Of a DNA stretch of 64,000 bases, positions 8,329-16,635 are shown one piece after another (within the stretch, counting starts at the first letter, position 1; the number at the start of each line of letters is the position of its first letter). The DNA is from JASLPR01 sp964496475 (GTDB taxonomy: Bacteria; Chloroflexota; UBA11872; VXNJ01). The position numbers and the translations under genes were made by a program. The stretch is taken from the NCBI GenBank assembly GCA_964496475.1, contig CAZBZS010000001.1, positions 1-64,000 on the forward strand. Reading direction: 5' to 3'. Under the pieces are notes generated by a model, which worked only from the letters and a program-made list of their open reading frames with translations, was not told the DNA's origin and searched no databases.

Positions 8329-9570
8329 TCACGACGCCCGCCCGAAGATCAATGTAGCGTTCTGACCGCCAAAGCCGAAGCTATTGCTCAGGGCAAAGTC
8401 CACGGCGACATCCCGGGCCTCGTTGGGGACGCAATCGAGATCGCAGTCGGGATCGGGATCGTCATAGTTGATGGTGGGCGGGGCGACGTTTTGCACGACG
8501 GTGAGGATGCTGATGATGGCTTCGACGGCTCCGGCGGCGCCGATCATGTGACCGTGCATGGACTTAGTGGAACTAACCGCAAGACTGTCGGCTTGATCGC
8601 CAAAGACCGAGCGGATGGCGACCGTCTCTGCCCTGTCGCCGGAGGGAGTGGAAGTGCCGTGCGCGTTGATGTAGTTGATCCCGTGGCCGTTCAGGCTAGC
8701 CTTCGCCAGAGCGCGTTGCATGGCTAGGGCGGCGCCGCCGCCGTCTTCCGGCGGAAGTGTTATATGGAAGGCGTCGGCGCTGGCGCCGTAGCCAACGAGG
8801 TAGGCATAGACTCGGGCACCACGATCGCGTGCGTGCTGTTCCCCTTCAAGGACGATCACGCCAGCGCCTTCGGCGCTGACAAAGCCGTCACGGCCGGCGT
8901 CAAAGGGCCGGGAGGCCTCCTGTGGTCGATCGTTGAAGCCAGTACTCATCGCCCTGCCCTGGGTGAAGCCGGCGACCCCAATGCGCGTGATAGGAGCTTC
9001 AGCACCGCCGGCGATCATGGCGATTGCATCGCCGCGCTGAATGGTGGCGGCGGCCTCGCCGATGGCGTGGGCGCCACTGGCGCAGGCCGAGACGTGGGCC
9101 ATGTTGGGTCCGTTGAGGCCCAGGTCGATCGCAACCTGACCGGCAGCCATGTTGGCGATCATCATTGGGACGAGAAACGGGGATACCCGGCGGGTGCCGC
9201 GGTTGTTAAGGACTTCCATTTGAGTGGAAAGAGTCTCGATTCCGCCGATTCCGCTGCCGACGAAGCATCCGATGCGCTCCCGGAGCTCGTCGTCAAGCTC
9301 GAGTCCGGAGTCGGCCATGGCTTCACGGGCGGCCACCATGGCCATTTGCACGTAACGATCGGTGCGCCGGGCGACCCGGCTACCCAGGGCGGCATCGCCG
9401 TCAAAGTCGTCGGCCTGACCAGCGATCCGGCACGGAAATTCGCCGGCGTCGAAGTGCGTGATGGGAGTTATTCCCGACTCGCCGGCAACCACGCTACGCC
9501 ACATCGTCTGCACGCCGATTCCGACGGGGCTTACGACGCCCATGCCGGTTACGGCCACTCGGTTCGACAC
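8329..9570 (-). CDS. fabF: 3-oxoacyl-ACP synthase II (KAS II)
   Basis: Elongating condensing enzyme of fatty-acid synthesis, 413 residues, full length. The thiolase-fold active site is complete: Cys163 in SACASGAHA, His304 in INAHGTSTPSGD and His339 in STKSMHGHMIGAAG. It is the first gene of the minus-strand group fabF-accB-bioY-acpP-esterase and has an extended -10 promoter about 80 bp upstream. It is divergent from fabH across a 237 bp spacer that could coordinate both condensing enzymes. Confidence 0.97.
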   Translation of the reverse strand: MSNRVAVTGMGVVSPVGIGVQTMWRSVVAGESGITPITHFDAGEFPCRIAGQADDFDGDAALGSRVARRTDRYVQMAMVAAREAMADSGLELDDELRERIGCFVGSGIGGIETLSTQMEVLNNRGTRRVSPFLVPMMIANMAAGQVAIDLGLNGPNMAHVSACASGAHAIGEAAATIQRGDAIAMIAGGAEAPITRIGVAGFTQGRAMSTGFNDRPQEASRPFDAGRDGFVSAEGAGVIVLEGEQHARDRGARVYAYLVGYGASADAFHITLPPEDGGGAALAMQRALAKASLNGHGINYINAHGTSTPSGDRAETVAIRSVFGDQADSLAVSSTKSMHGHMIGAAGAVEAIISILTVVQNVAPPTINYDDPDPDCDLDCVPNEARDVAVDFALSNSFGFGGQNATLIFGRAS

Positions 9571-9648
9571 GTTGATGGGGTCCTATCCGCAGCCGGCGCC
9601 GCCGGGCCCGGCCACCAAACCTCTCACGACCTGAATTTACGCGGAGGA

Positions 9649-9657
9649 ATTATATCA
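9649..9657 (-). promoter_or_regulatory. extended -10 promoter upstream of fabF
   Basis: On the minus strand the sequence TGATATAAT contains a perfect TATAAT (9649-9654) with a TG one base upstream, the extended -10 pattern. No good -35 box is present, as is usual for this class. The predicted start lies about 70 bp before the fabF start codon. Confidence 0.5.
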
Positions 9658-9703
9658 GCGAAACTCGGCGGATAAGGCCACGGATCGGCTGGTCGGGAGG
9701 GCA

Positions 9704-9730
9704 TTGACGCCATCGACAGGCGGTGATAAC
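9704..9730 (+). promoter_or_regulatory. possible fabH promoter
   Basis: TTGACG (9704-9709) and GATAAC (9725-9730) are spaced by 15 bp, about 80 bp before the fabH TTG start. Both boxes deviate from consensus and the spacing is short, so this is tentative. Confidence 0.25.
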
Positions 9731-9807
9731 TTCCCGCGAACTGTCCGGCCTACCCTGAAGGGTCAGCAGCCGGCAGATGCACCAACACGGGGACCTGGAG
9801 CGACAGC

Positions 9808-10857
9808 TTGCCAGTAAGAACGCAGATTGCCGGCTGGGGCATGAGCCTGCCGGCCACCATCCGCACGAACAATGACCTGGAAGAGCTGGTCGACACGTCC
9901 GACGAATGGATCCAAACGCGGACGGGAATTCGCGAACGGCGGATCGCAGGCCAGGGCGAGACGACGTTCACCCTTGCGCTGGCGGCGGCCCGGCGGGCGG
10001 TGGACCGGGCGGGGATCGCACCGGACGAGATCGACATGATTATCGTGGCCACGATAACGCCCGACTACGGCTTTCCGGCGGTGGCGAACCTGGTCCAGGA
10101 CGCGCTGGGAGCCGCCAATGCCGCCGCTTTCGACGTGAACGCAGCATGCACCGGGTTTATCTGCGGATTGGCGATCGCCCACGGGCTGATTCAGAGCCAG
10201 CAGTACCGGACGGTGCTGCTGATCGGTGCTGAGACGATGTCGCGGATAGTGGACTGGAATGACCGCTCAACCTGCGTGCTGTTCGGGGACGGGGCCGGGG
10301 CGGTGGTGCTGAAGGCCGGGGACGGGCCGCACGGGGTGATGAGCACGCTGCTTCGCTCGGACGGGGCGGGGGCGGAGCTGCTGTACCAACCGGGCGCTGG
10401 GGGCCGGACGCCGGCGAGCGCCGAAATAATCGCGCAGGGGCTCCAATGCTTGAAAATGGACGGTCGCGAGGTGTACAAATTCGCGATCCGCACGATGACC
10501 GGGGCGACGAACGGCACGCTGGCGCGGGCGGGGCTGGAAGTGGACGACATAGACGTATTCATCCCACACCAGGCGAACATCCGCATCATTGACGCCTCGG
10601 CGGAGCAGCTGGGAATCGACCGCCGCAAGGTGTTCACGAACGTCGAGCGCTATGGAAACACCTCGGCGGCGTCGATTCCGATAGCTCTGTGCGAGGCGGT
10701 GGAGGATGGCTGGATCAAGCCCGGCTACAAGCTGCTGATGGTGGCCTTCGGGGCGGGGCTGTCCTGGGGCGGTACGGCGATGGCGTGGTCAGCGCAGCCG
10801 GTCGGGAGTGAGCCTGCCGAGGTGCTGACGGTGCGGGCGGAGGCTTCGCGGAGCTAG
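9808..10857 (+). CDS. fabH: 3-oxoacyl-ACP synthase III (KAS III)
   Basis: Initiating condensing enzyme that joins acetyl-CoA (or branched primers) to malonyl-ACP, 349 residues. The Cys-His-Asn triad is visible: Cys114 in NAACTGF, His254 in IPHQANIRI and Asn284 in ERYGNTSAAS. The TTG start at 9808 is chosen because GGAG lies 7 bp upstream and the protein then begins at the normal family N-terminus. The C-terminus carries about 20 extra residues after the last conserved strand. It is divergent from fabF. Confidence 0.96.
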   Translation: MPVRTQIAGWGMSLPATIRTNNDLEELVDTSDEWIQTRTGIRERRIAGQGETTFTLALAAARRAVDRAGIAPDEIDMIIVATITPDYGFPAVANLVQDALGAANAAAFDVNAACTGFICGLAIAHGLIQSQQYRTVLLIGAETMSRIVDWNDRSTCVLFGDGAGAVVLKAGDGPHGVMSTLLRSDGAGAELLYQPGAGGRTPASAEIIAQGLQCLKMDGREVYKFAIRTMTGATNGTLARAGLEVDDIDVFIPHQANIRIIDASAEQLGIDRRKVFTNVERYGNTSAASIPIALCEAVEDGWIKPGYKLLMVAFGAGLSWGGTAMAWSAQPVGSEPAEVLTVRAEASRS

Positions 10858-10897
10858 GGGCCGTTCGAGGGCCCGCGGGGACGAGTGCGATTTCCCA

Positions 10898-11050
10898 ACC
10901 TGTCCACAGGTTTTCCGGCGGTCTTGAACAGGCTGCGGCGCCGTTATCGGTGGTTTGTACCCGGTTTACCCGCAAAATAGGGGGGCATATTTGCACTTCC
11001 TCCACCACACATGTCCCTTCATTCCACAGCGTCTCCACCGGTTGTCCACA
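10898..11050. other. intergenic region with two actinobacterial-type DnaA boxes
   Basis: The 239 bp between fabH and rsmG contain CTGTCCACA (10900-10908) and TTGTCCACA (11042-11050), both in the same orientation and both followed by GG. TTGTCCACA is the preferred DnaA box of high-GC Streptomyces. The first box lies inside the palindrome ACCTGTCCACAGGT (10898-10911). Between them is an A/T-richer patch around 10970-10995 with GCAAAAT and ATATTTGC arms. rsmG (gidB), the neighbour, is a classic origin-proximal gene. Two boxes are too few to call an origin. Confidence 0.35.
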
Positions 11051-11096
11051 GGTAATCCCCGGCCCTCCAACCGACGAGTGACCTCGACCGCCGTTA

Positions 11097-11846
11097 TCAG
11101 CCCGTCAGCGGCCGGCGCTTGGGCACACCAGCGCGCCGGGGATACTCCGGAGGGGTGGGGGCAGACTTGGCGACAACGGCCAGCACGCGAGGCTGGTCCA
11201 GACCGGGCAGTTCGTAGCGATGAAGCCGGTCCAGAGATCCGCCCAGTTGAGCGGCTACCGGGGCCGCGGCCTCCACTTCGGAGACCTGAGCCGCTGTCTT
11301 GTAGAGGACGACGAGCCCGCTCAACCGGCAGAGCGGCAGGGAGATTTCGAGAGCGGCTGGCGAGGCGGTGAGGGCCCGAGCGGTAACGAGGTGAAAGGAC
11401 TCGCGGAGTTCGGGGTCGCGCGCCGCGAGCTCGCCGCGCACCTGCACCACCCGCACGTTGGGCAGCTTCAGCCCGGCCACGGTATCTTCTAGGAACCGGC
11501 AACGCCGTGCTCTCGATTCTATGAGAACCACTGAGATGGATGGTCGGGTGATAGCGAGGGGAATTCCGGGCAGGCCGGCGCCGCTGCCGATATCAGCTAG
11601 GCGGAGCGCCTCGGGACCGGCGGCAATGGCGTCCAGGACCGGCAGGGCAGCGAGAGAATCGGCCAGATGCAAGGTGTCCAGAGCGGACACGGTGGATTTG
11701 CCGATGTACCCGCGCGGGGCTGCCAGCTCCATCAGCACCCGGCTGTACTCCCGCATCGTGGATTGGACAGCTGGGCTGAGGTCCCGCAGAACGGGCAGGT
11801 GCTCCCATCCGCCGGCTCCGCCAGGCTTGGTCAATCGTTCAGCCAA
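11097..11846 (-). CDS. rsmG: 16S rRNA (guanine527-N7)-methyltransferase
   Basis: SAM-dependent methyltransferase that modifies G527 of 16S rRNA; loss gives low-level streptomycin resistance in other bacteria. It has 249 residues, with the SAM-binding loop ADIGSGAGLPGIPLAI and the preceding family helix (YIGKSTVSALDTLHLADSLA). The C-terminal 25 residues are basic and Pro-rich beyond the usual end. It is divergent from the HIT gene with only about 80 bp between starts. Confidence 0.93.
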   Translation of the reverse strand: MAERLTKPGGAGGWEHLPVLRDLSPAVQSTMREYSRVLMELAAPRGYIGKSTVSALDTLHLADSLAALPVLDAIAAGPEALRLADIGSGAGLPGIPLAITRPSISVVLIESRARRCRFLEDTVAGLKLPNVRVVQVRGELAARDPELRESFHLVTARALTASPAALEISLPLCRLSGLVVLYKTAAQVSEVEAAAPVAAQLGGSLDRLHRYELPGLDQPRVLAVVAKSAPTPPEYPRRAGVPKRRPLTG

Positions 11847-11927
11847 TCAGTTATCACGGTCCGCACTCGGCTCAGAGGGTAACCTTTGAGGCGATCGGCG
11901 CAGACCGGCGATGCCGGCGGAGGAACC

Positions 11928-12410
11928 ATGGAACGGCTCTGGAGCCCCTGGCGGATGGAGTACATCGAACGGGACGACGATGGGGATGATTGCCCCTTCT
12001 GCATTGCCCCCGAGGAGGCGGAGAGACTGCCCGGGCTGATCGTGGCGGCAGGAGAGCTGGCGTACGTCCTTCTGAACCTGTACCCGTACAACGGTGGGCA
12101 CCTGATTGTGAATCCCTACCGGCACGTGGGTGATGTGGTGGACATCACGCCGGAAGAATTCCGGGACATAACGGGCCTGCTGCAGGACGCGGTGCAGGCT
12201 CTGCGAGAGGCTATGAGGCCGACGGGATTTAACATGGGCATGAACCTGGGGAGCGCCGGAGGGGCGGGGATTCCGGAGCATTTGCACTTTCATATGGTGC
12301 CGCGTTGGGACGGGGACACGAATTTCATGCCGGTGGTGGGGGAAACCAAGGTGATGCCGGAGAGCCTAGAGCAGACGAAAGCAAGGCTGGTGAAGGCGTG
12401 GCCAGGCTAG
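11928..12410 (+). CDS. HIT family nucleotide hydrolase/phosphorylase
   Basis: Histidine-triad protein of 160 residues, related to Ap4A phosphorylase-type HIT proteins that cleave dinucleoside polyphosphates or nucleotide conjugates. The triad is HLHFH (His118, His120, His122). The opening MERLWSPWRMEYI and the CPFC pair at 22-25 are typical of this subfamily. The ATG at 11928 is preferred over an upstream TTG because GGAGGA ends 3 bp before it and this gives the family N-terminus. The 3' end overlaps the end of convergent lepB by 4 bp. Confidence 0.92.
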   Translation: MERLWSPWRMEYIERDDDGDDCPFCIAPEEAERLPGLIVAAGELAYVLLNLYPYNGGHLIVNPYRHVGDVVDITPEEFRDITGLLQDAVQALREAMRPTGFNMGMNLGSAGGAGIPEHLHFHMVPRWDGDTNFMPVVGETKVMPESLEQTKARLVKAWPG

Positions 12411-13006
12411 GAGACCGGGATGGGGAGCGCCGGAGCGGCGCCGGTGCGAACGGGGAGAGGTTCCCGGGACGGAGCCTGCTCGGGGAATAGCCCGAAGACG
12501 TCCAGCGGCCAGTAGGTAAACCATACCTTGCCGATGATGGCCCGAGCGGGCACGGGGCCGAACCGCCGCGAGTCTTCACTTTCACGGCGGTTATCCCCGA
12601 GGACGAAATACGCGTCGGTCCTGAGGACGAGAGGGGGCATTGAAAAGTTACCAAGATTCTCCACGTAGGCCGATTCGTCGAGGCTGATGCCGTTGATGAA
12701 GACCTTGCCGTCGCGCATTTCGACGGTCTCGTACGGAAGGCCGACGACGCGCTTGACCAGGTCTTCGCGCTGCTCGGAGGGTTTGCTTATGACCATCACA
12801 TCGCCACGGTCGGGCGTGGAAGTAAGGTAGGTAATTTTGGTGACAAGGACGAGTTCGTCAGTCATCAGGGAAGGCAACATGCTGCGGCCCTCGACACGGA
12901 AATTCTGCACGACGAGACGGGAGGCAAAGAATATGAAAGCGGCGAGCAGAAGAGTCTCCAGCACCTCTAGAACCATCCCCTGATGCCGGCGCCAGAAGGC
13001 ACTCAT
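12407..13006 (-). CDS. lepB: signal peptidase I
   Basis: Membrane-anchored serine protease that removes signal peptides from Sec- and Tat-exported proteins, 199 residues. One N-terminal membrane helix (about 11-30) is followed by the catalytic Ser42 in EGRSMLPSL and Lys85 in LVKRVVGLP, plus box E GDNRRESEDSR. A single helix and short length are typical of the monoderm type. It is divergent from lspA across 170 bp, which places the two signal peptidases side by side. Confidence 0.95.
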   Translation of the reverse strand: MSAFWRRHQGMVLEVLETLLLAAFIFFASRLVVQNFRVEGRSMLPSLMTDELVLVTKITYLTSTPDRGDVMVISKPSEQREDLVKRVVGLPYETVEMRDGKVFINGISLDESAYVENLGNFSMPPLVLRTDAYFVLGDNRRESEDSRRFGPVPARAIIGKVWFTYWPLDVFGLFPEQAPSREPLPVRTGAAPALPIPVS

Positions 13007-13176
13007 CGAGGGACCCGATGCGGGTTGATAGGCGCGTTCTCTTCCATGGAAAAGGCCCGGTCGCCGGAGGGCGAAATAGGACTAGTGCAAATCCGTAACA
13101 TGGTAACATCGCCCCATCGAAGTGATGCGCCGGGTCCGGCCGGCAGAGCCCGTTTTTCCCAAGGACTTAGCGATTC

Positions 13177-13695
13177 TTGACGCGCCGAGGACGGATACTG
13201 GAACTGGCCGGGCCGACGGTGTCGGTGGCGGTGGTGGTGGCGCTGTTGGATCAGATCGCGAAGGCGGTGATGACAGGTGTCTTGTCGGGTCGGGCGGACC
13301 CGGAATTATGGATTGTGGAGCCGCTGGTCAGTCTGAGGCTGGTTCACAATACGGGTCTAGTTTTCGGGATGTTCTCTGGGAGATTGGCGCCCTGGGTGTT
13401 CACCACGTTGGTCGTGGCGGCTGTCGTCGCATTGGTTTGGGTCTATTCGCGGCAACTGCAACGGCCGACCCTCACCACGCGGCTTGTGTTCGGGTTGACG
13501 TTCGGCGGGGCGCTGGGGAATTTGATAGACCGATTTCGGTTTGGATACGTCGTGGATTATGTGTCCGTGGGGCCGTGGCCGGTATTCAATATCGCCGATG
13601 CGGCGATCGACGTCTCCATCGTTCTGTTCTTGATTCTGTTCCTTACCAATCGGCTGGAAAGACGCCCGAACCTGCCGGATCCGTTCACCAGTTAG
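13177..13695 (+). CDS. lspA: lipoprotein signal peptidase (signal peptidase II)
   Basis: Aspartic membrane protease that cleaves prolipoproteins ahead of the lipid-modified cysteine, 172 residues with four hydrophobic helices. Catalytic Asp127 (YVVDYVS) and Asp141 (NIADAAIDVS) are present, with NTGLVFGMF and GGALGNLIDR. The TTG start is chosen from frame and the AAGGA 11 bp upstream. Upstream at 13095-13109 is a tandem GTAACAT repeat of unknown role. It is followed by the rluD-type gene at 37 bp. Confidence 0.94.
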   Translation: MTRRGRILELAGPTVSVAVVVALLDQIAKAVMTGVLSGRADPELWIVEPLVSLRLVHNTGLVFGMFSGRLAPWVFTTLVVAAVVALVWVYSRQLQRPTLTTRLVFGLTFGGALGNLIDRFRFGYVVDYVSVGPWPVFNIADAAIDVSIVLFLILFLTNRLERRPNLPDPFTS

Positions 13696-13732
13696 GGGCC
13701 GGGCGCGCCCGGGAACGCCGGTGAGGCCGGCC

Positions 13733-14635
13733 ATGGTTGAGAAATTCGCGGCGACCGAGCAGGAAGCCGGCTCGCGAGTTGATGTGGTGGTGACCGCCCG
13801 CTATCCAGACCTGAGTCGCAGTCGCGTGCAAAAACTACTGGACGGGGGCCACGTTCTGCTGAACGCGGAGTCACCGCGACGGGCGAGTCGGGTGGAAGCG
13901 GGAGATGAGATCGAAATAACGATTCCGGACCGGCTGGCAACGATATCGCCGGATGAGAGAGTCGCGATCAATGTAATCCATGAGGGGGAGGACGTGATCG
14001 CCATTGACAAGCCGGCGGGGCTGGCGGTGCACCCAGGCGCGGGACGACCGGACGGGACAATGGTGAACGGACTGCTGGCGCTGTATCCGGAGATCGCCGG
14101 GATAGGCGGCGCAGACCGGCCTGGGATGGTGCACCGGCTGGATATGGATACATCGGGAGTGATGCTGGTGGCGCGAAGCGAGCGGGCCTATCGCGCCCTT
14201 ATAGAGCAGTTTGGGGCACACGGGGTCGAAAAGACTTACGTCTCGCTGGTGGAGGGCCGNNNNNNNNNNGATCGTCGGCGCATGGACGTGGACTGGACCG
14301 GAAAGCCGGCGGTGAGCGAATTTCGCACGGTGGCGCGGGGAGAGGAGTCGACGCTGCTGGAAATCCGGCTGGTCACCGGGAGAACGCACCAAGCGCGGGT
14401 ACACCTGGCGGCGGTGGGGCATCCGATACTGGGAGATACCGTCTACGGCAAAGGGGCAGCCGGTGCGGCGCCCCGTCAGATGCTGCACGCGTGGCGGATC
14501 GCGGCGGACCTGCCCGCGTGCGGGCGGCTGACGGCGCGGTCCGGGCTGCCGACAGACATGGCGCAGGCGCTGGTGGGTGCAGGGCTGGGCGATGAGGTGG
14601 CGGAGTACGAGAGTACTGGGTGGACGGTGAATTAG
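13733..14635 (+). CDS. rluD: RluD-family 23S rRNA pseudouridine synthase (contains assembly gap)
   Basis: RluA/RluD-type pseudouridine synthase: an N-terminal S4 RNA-binding domain (SRVDVVVTARYPDLSRSRVQKLL) is followed by the catalytic domain with Asp137 in HRLDMDTSG and IDKPAGLAVHPG. The ATG at 13733 is preferred over GTG 13721 because GTGAGG lies 6 bp upstream. Ten Ns (14260-14269) interrupt the gene after YVSLVEG and the frame happens to stay open. Relatives carry about 18 residues here, including a GxIDAPIGR stretch, but only 4 codons are represented, so about 40 bp are likely missing. rluD is the closest member; RluC/RluA types cannot be excluded. Confidence 0.9.
   Translation: MVEKFAATEQEAGSRVDVVVTARYPDLSRSRVQKLLDGGHVLLNAESPRRASRVEAGDEIEITIPDRLATISPDERVAINVIHEGEDVIAIDKPAGLAVHPGAGRPDGTMVNGLLALYPEIAGIGGADRPGMVHRLDMDTSGVMLVARSERAYRALIEQFGAHGVEKTYVSLVEGXXXXDRRRMDVDWTGKPAVSEFRTVARGEESTLLEIRLVTGRTHQARVHLAAVGHPILGDTVYGKGAAGAAPRQMLHAWRIAADLPACGRLTARSGLPTDMAQALVGAGLGDEVAEYESTGWTVN
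14260..14269. other. assembly gap (10 N)
   Basis: Run of ten Ns inside the pseudouridine synthase gene. It is probably a fixed-length placeholder, because family alignment predicts about 50 bp of coding sequence here. Confidence 0.95.
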
Positions 14636-14639
14636 GCCG

Positions 14640-15352
14640 CGCGAATTCGTCGGTCTCGGGTGCGGCGATGCGGGCAAGCAGGATCCCAAGCTCGTACACG
14701 AGGTACATGGAGATGCCGACAACCATCATGGTGAAGGGAACGGGGGTGGGAGTGACAACGGCGGCGAGGATGGCGATAACCACAATCGCGTACGGCGGGA
14801 GCGTCGAAGAGCGCGGGTCTTGATGATACACAGCCTAGCCAGGAGGTAGATCACCAGCGGTGTCTCAAAGACGAGGCCGACGGCGAGCGGCATCTTGATG
14901 ACAAAGTCGGCGAAGGACGAAGCGCTCAGACTCGTGCGGATGTCAGCAGGGCTAAATTCGGTGAGGAATTTTAGAGTGAAGTGCAGGACGACGAACCAGG
15001 CGAACATCGCGCCGGCGAAAAAGAGTGCGGTGGTGAGAACAAAGATAAACACAGCAAATCTGCGGGACGGGCGGGGGATTTGGGCGTTCCCAGCCCGGCT
15101 CCGGGCCAGCACGTAGATGACGAACGGGATCTCGAAGACGAAGCCGGCAACGATGCCGACCCGGGCGACAAAATCGGCGGTAGCCTCGAACTCAAGCCTT
15201 TCGGCGGCAATGGCGGAGGACTCGAATTCGGCGACGAAGCCGCGAACGACCGCGAAGGCGACGAACCGACCGATCATGGCACCAACGAGGAAGACCACGG
15301 CCAGCGCAGCGAGAGCGCGGCTGATGAGGTAGAAGCGGCCATTGGCCGCGAT
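14640..15352 (-). pseudogene. second tatC copy, mosaic and frameshifted
   Basis: TatC paralog immediately downstream of and in frame with the stop of intact tatC. Its first part (RFYLISRALAALAVVFLVGA, then ATADFVARVGIVAGFVFEIP) is TatC-like but divergent. From FFAGAMFAWFVVL onward it is almost identical to tatC at DNA level (compare 14900-15010 with 15640-15750). A one-base deletion near 14797 shifts the frame: RALRRSRR continues as YAIVVIAILAAVVTPTP in another frame, and that frame has no stop where tatC ends but runs antisense into the rluD gene. There is no ATG/GTG/TTG at a normal position. I call it a decayed tandem duplicate; a sequencing error in the deletion alone would not supply a start or stop. 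Confidence 0.8.
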
Positions 15353-16144
15353 CTAGCCGGTGGATTCCGGTTCGGCTTCGGCGGCCTGTGCTTCTTCCCC
15401 AGTGTCGGGCACGGCGATACGGGCCAGGAGAACGCCAAGCTCGTAGAGAAGGTACATGGGGATGCCGACGACCATCTGCGTGAACGGGTCGGGCGTGGGG
15501 GTGATAACGGCGGCCAGAATGGCGATCACCACGATCGCATAGCGGCGGAAGCGCTGGAGCGTGCGGGTCTTGATGATCCGCAGTCTGGCCAGCAAATAGA
15601 TCACCAGTGGCGTCTCGAAGACGAGGCCGACGGCGAGCATCATTTTGATGACAAAGTCGGCGAAGGACGAGACGCTCAGACTTGTGCGGATGTCCGGGGG
15701 GCTAAATTCGGTGAGGAACTTCAGAGTGAAGTTGAGGACGACAAACCAGGCGAACATGGCGCCGATGAAGAACAGGCTGGCGACCGCTGGGATCGAAATG
15801 TAGAGGATTCGGCGCTCGTGGGGATGGAGGCCGGGCGAGACGAAGGAGAGTACCTGAAAGACGACGAGCGGGCTGGAAATACCGACGCCGAACAGGAGCG
15901 AGATCTTGATGAAGGTAAAGAAAGTCTCGGTGGGGGTTATCTGTTGTAATTCGACGGAATCCGAAAGCGGCATCTGTAAGACGGCGAACACCGTGTCCTT
16001 GAAAGGCCAGAGGGCAAAGCTACAGACCAGGACGGCGATGGCGGCGATCGTCATGCGGGATCGAAGCTCGAGCAGGTGCTCGCGCAGGGACATCACGCCC
16101 AATTCTTCGTCGCTGAGTTGTTGTTCGGCGGTGGCTTCAGCCAT
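15353..16144 (-). CDS. tatC: Sec-independent protein translocase TatC
   Basis: Core receptor of the twin-arginine translocase that exports folded proteins, 263 residues with six membrane helices. The conserved cytoplasmic N-motif SLREHLLELRSRM, the periplasmic cap region TETFFTFIKISLLFGVGISSP and the late FITPTPDPFTQMVVGIPM-like segment (AVITPTPDPF) are present. The last 20 residues are Glu/Ala-rich. Its start overlaps the end of nusB by 8 bp, indicating translational coupling. No tatA/tatB is in the window. Confidence 0.96.
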   Translation of the reverse strand: MAEATAEQQLSDEELGVMSLREHLLELRSRMTIAAIAVLVCSFALWPFKDTVFAVLQMPLSDSVELQQITPTETFFTFIKISLLFGVGISSPLVVFQVLSFVSPGLHPHERRILYISIPAVASLFFIGAMFAWFVVLNFTLKFLTEFSPPDIRTSLSVSSFADFVIKMMLAVGLVFETPLVIYLLARLRIIKTRTLQRFRRYAIVVIAILAAVITPTPDPFTQMVVGIPMYLLYELGVLLARIAVPDTGEEAQAAEAEPESTG

Positions 16145-16610
16145 CAGTCATATTCCGCGGTTCGGAGCCGGAATCCGGTTGATCTTCCCGGGCTCGGTGA
16201 ATTGACCCCAGTACTCCATTTACGAATCTTGCGGATGCGTCCGAGCCGTAGCGCCGGGCAAGCCCGACGGCCTCGTCAATCGCTACGGCTACCGGCGTAT
16301 CACCGCTCAACAGCTCGGCGGCCGCCAGGCGCAGGAGCGCCCGGTCGATGGCGGCGAGCTGTTCCAGCGGCCGCTTCGGGGCGGCGAGCACGATTTTCCG
16401 GTCGATGTCGTCCATTGTCGCACGCAAATTGGCGTACAGGACATTAATGAACGCGATGTCGGCGGGTGTCAAACCCACCTCGGCGGCCCGGTCGTCGAGG
16501 AGATCGGCGGGATCCTTGCCCGCCAGGTCAGCTTCGTAAAGCACCTGCAGTAACAATTCGCGAGCACCGCTACGACCCCGCAGGATGGGTTTTCGGATGG
16601 TGGCATTCAT
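16137..16610 (-). CDS. nusB: transcription antitermination factor NusB
   Basis: All-helical RNA-binding antitermination factor that works with NusE/S10 on rRNA transcripts, 157 residues from the ATG at 16610. Family features are RSGARELLLQVLYEADL at the start and VAVAIDEAVGLARRYGSDASARFVNGVLGSI at the end. A longer upstream reading would overlap accC and lacks NusB similarity, so the internal ATG is chosen. It lies between accC (25 bp upstream) and tatC (overlapping). Confidence 0.94.
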   Translation of the reverse strand: MNATIRKPILRGRSGARELLLQVLYEADLAGKDPADLLDDRAAEVGLTPADIAFINVLYANLRATMDDIDRKIVLAAPKRPLEQLAAIDRALLRLAAAELLSGDTPVAVAIDEAVGLARRYGSDASARFVNGVLGSIHRAREDQPDSGSEPRNMTDG

Positions 16611-16635
16611 CTCGTTGGTCAATGTGACGGTCGCC

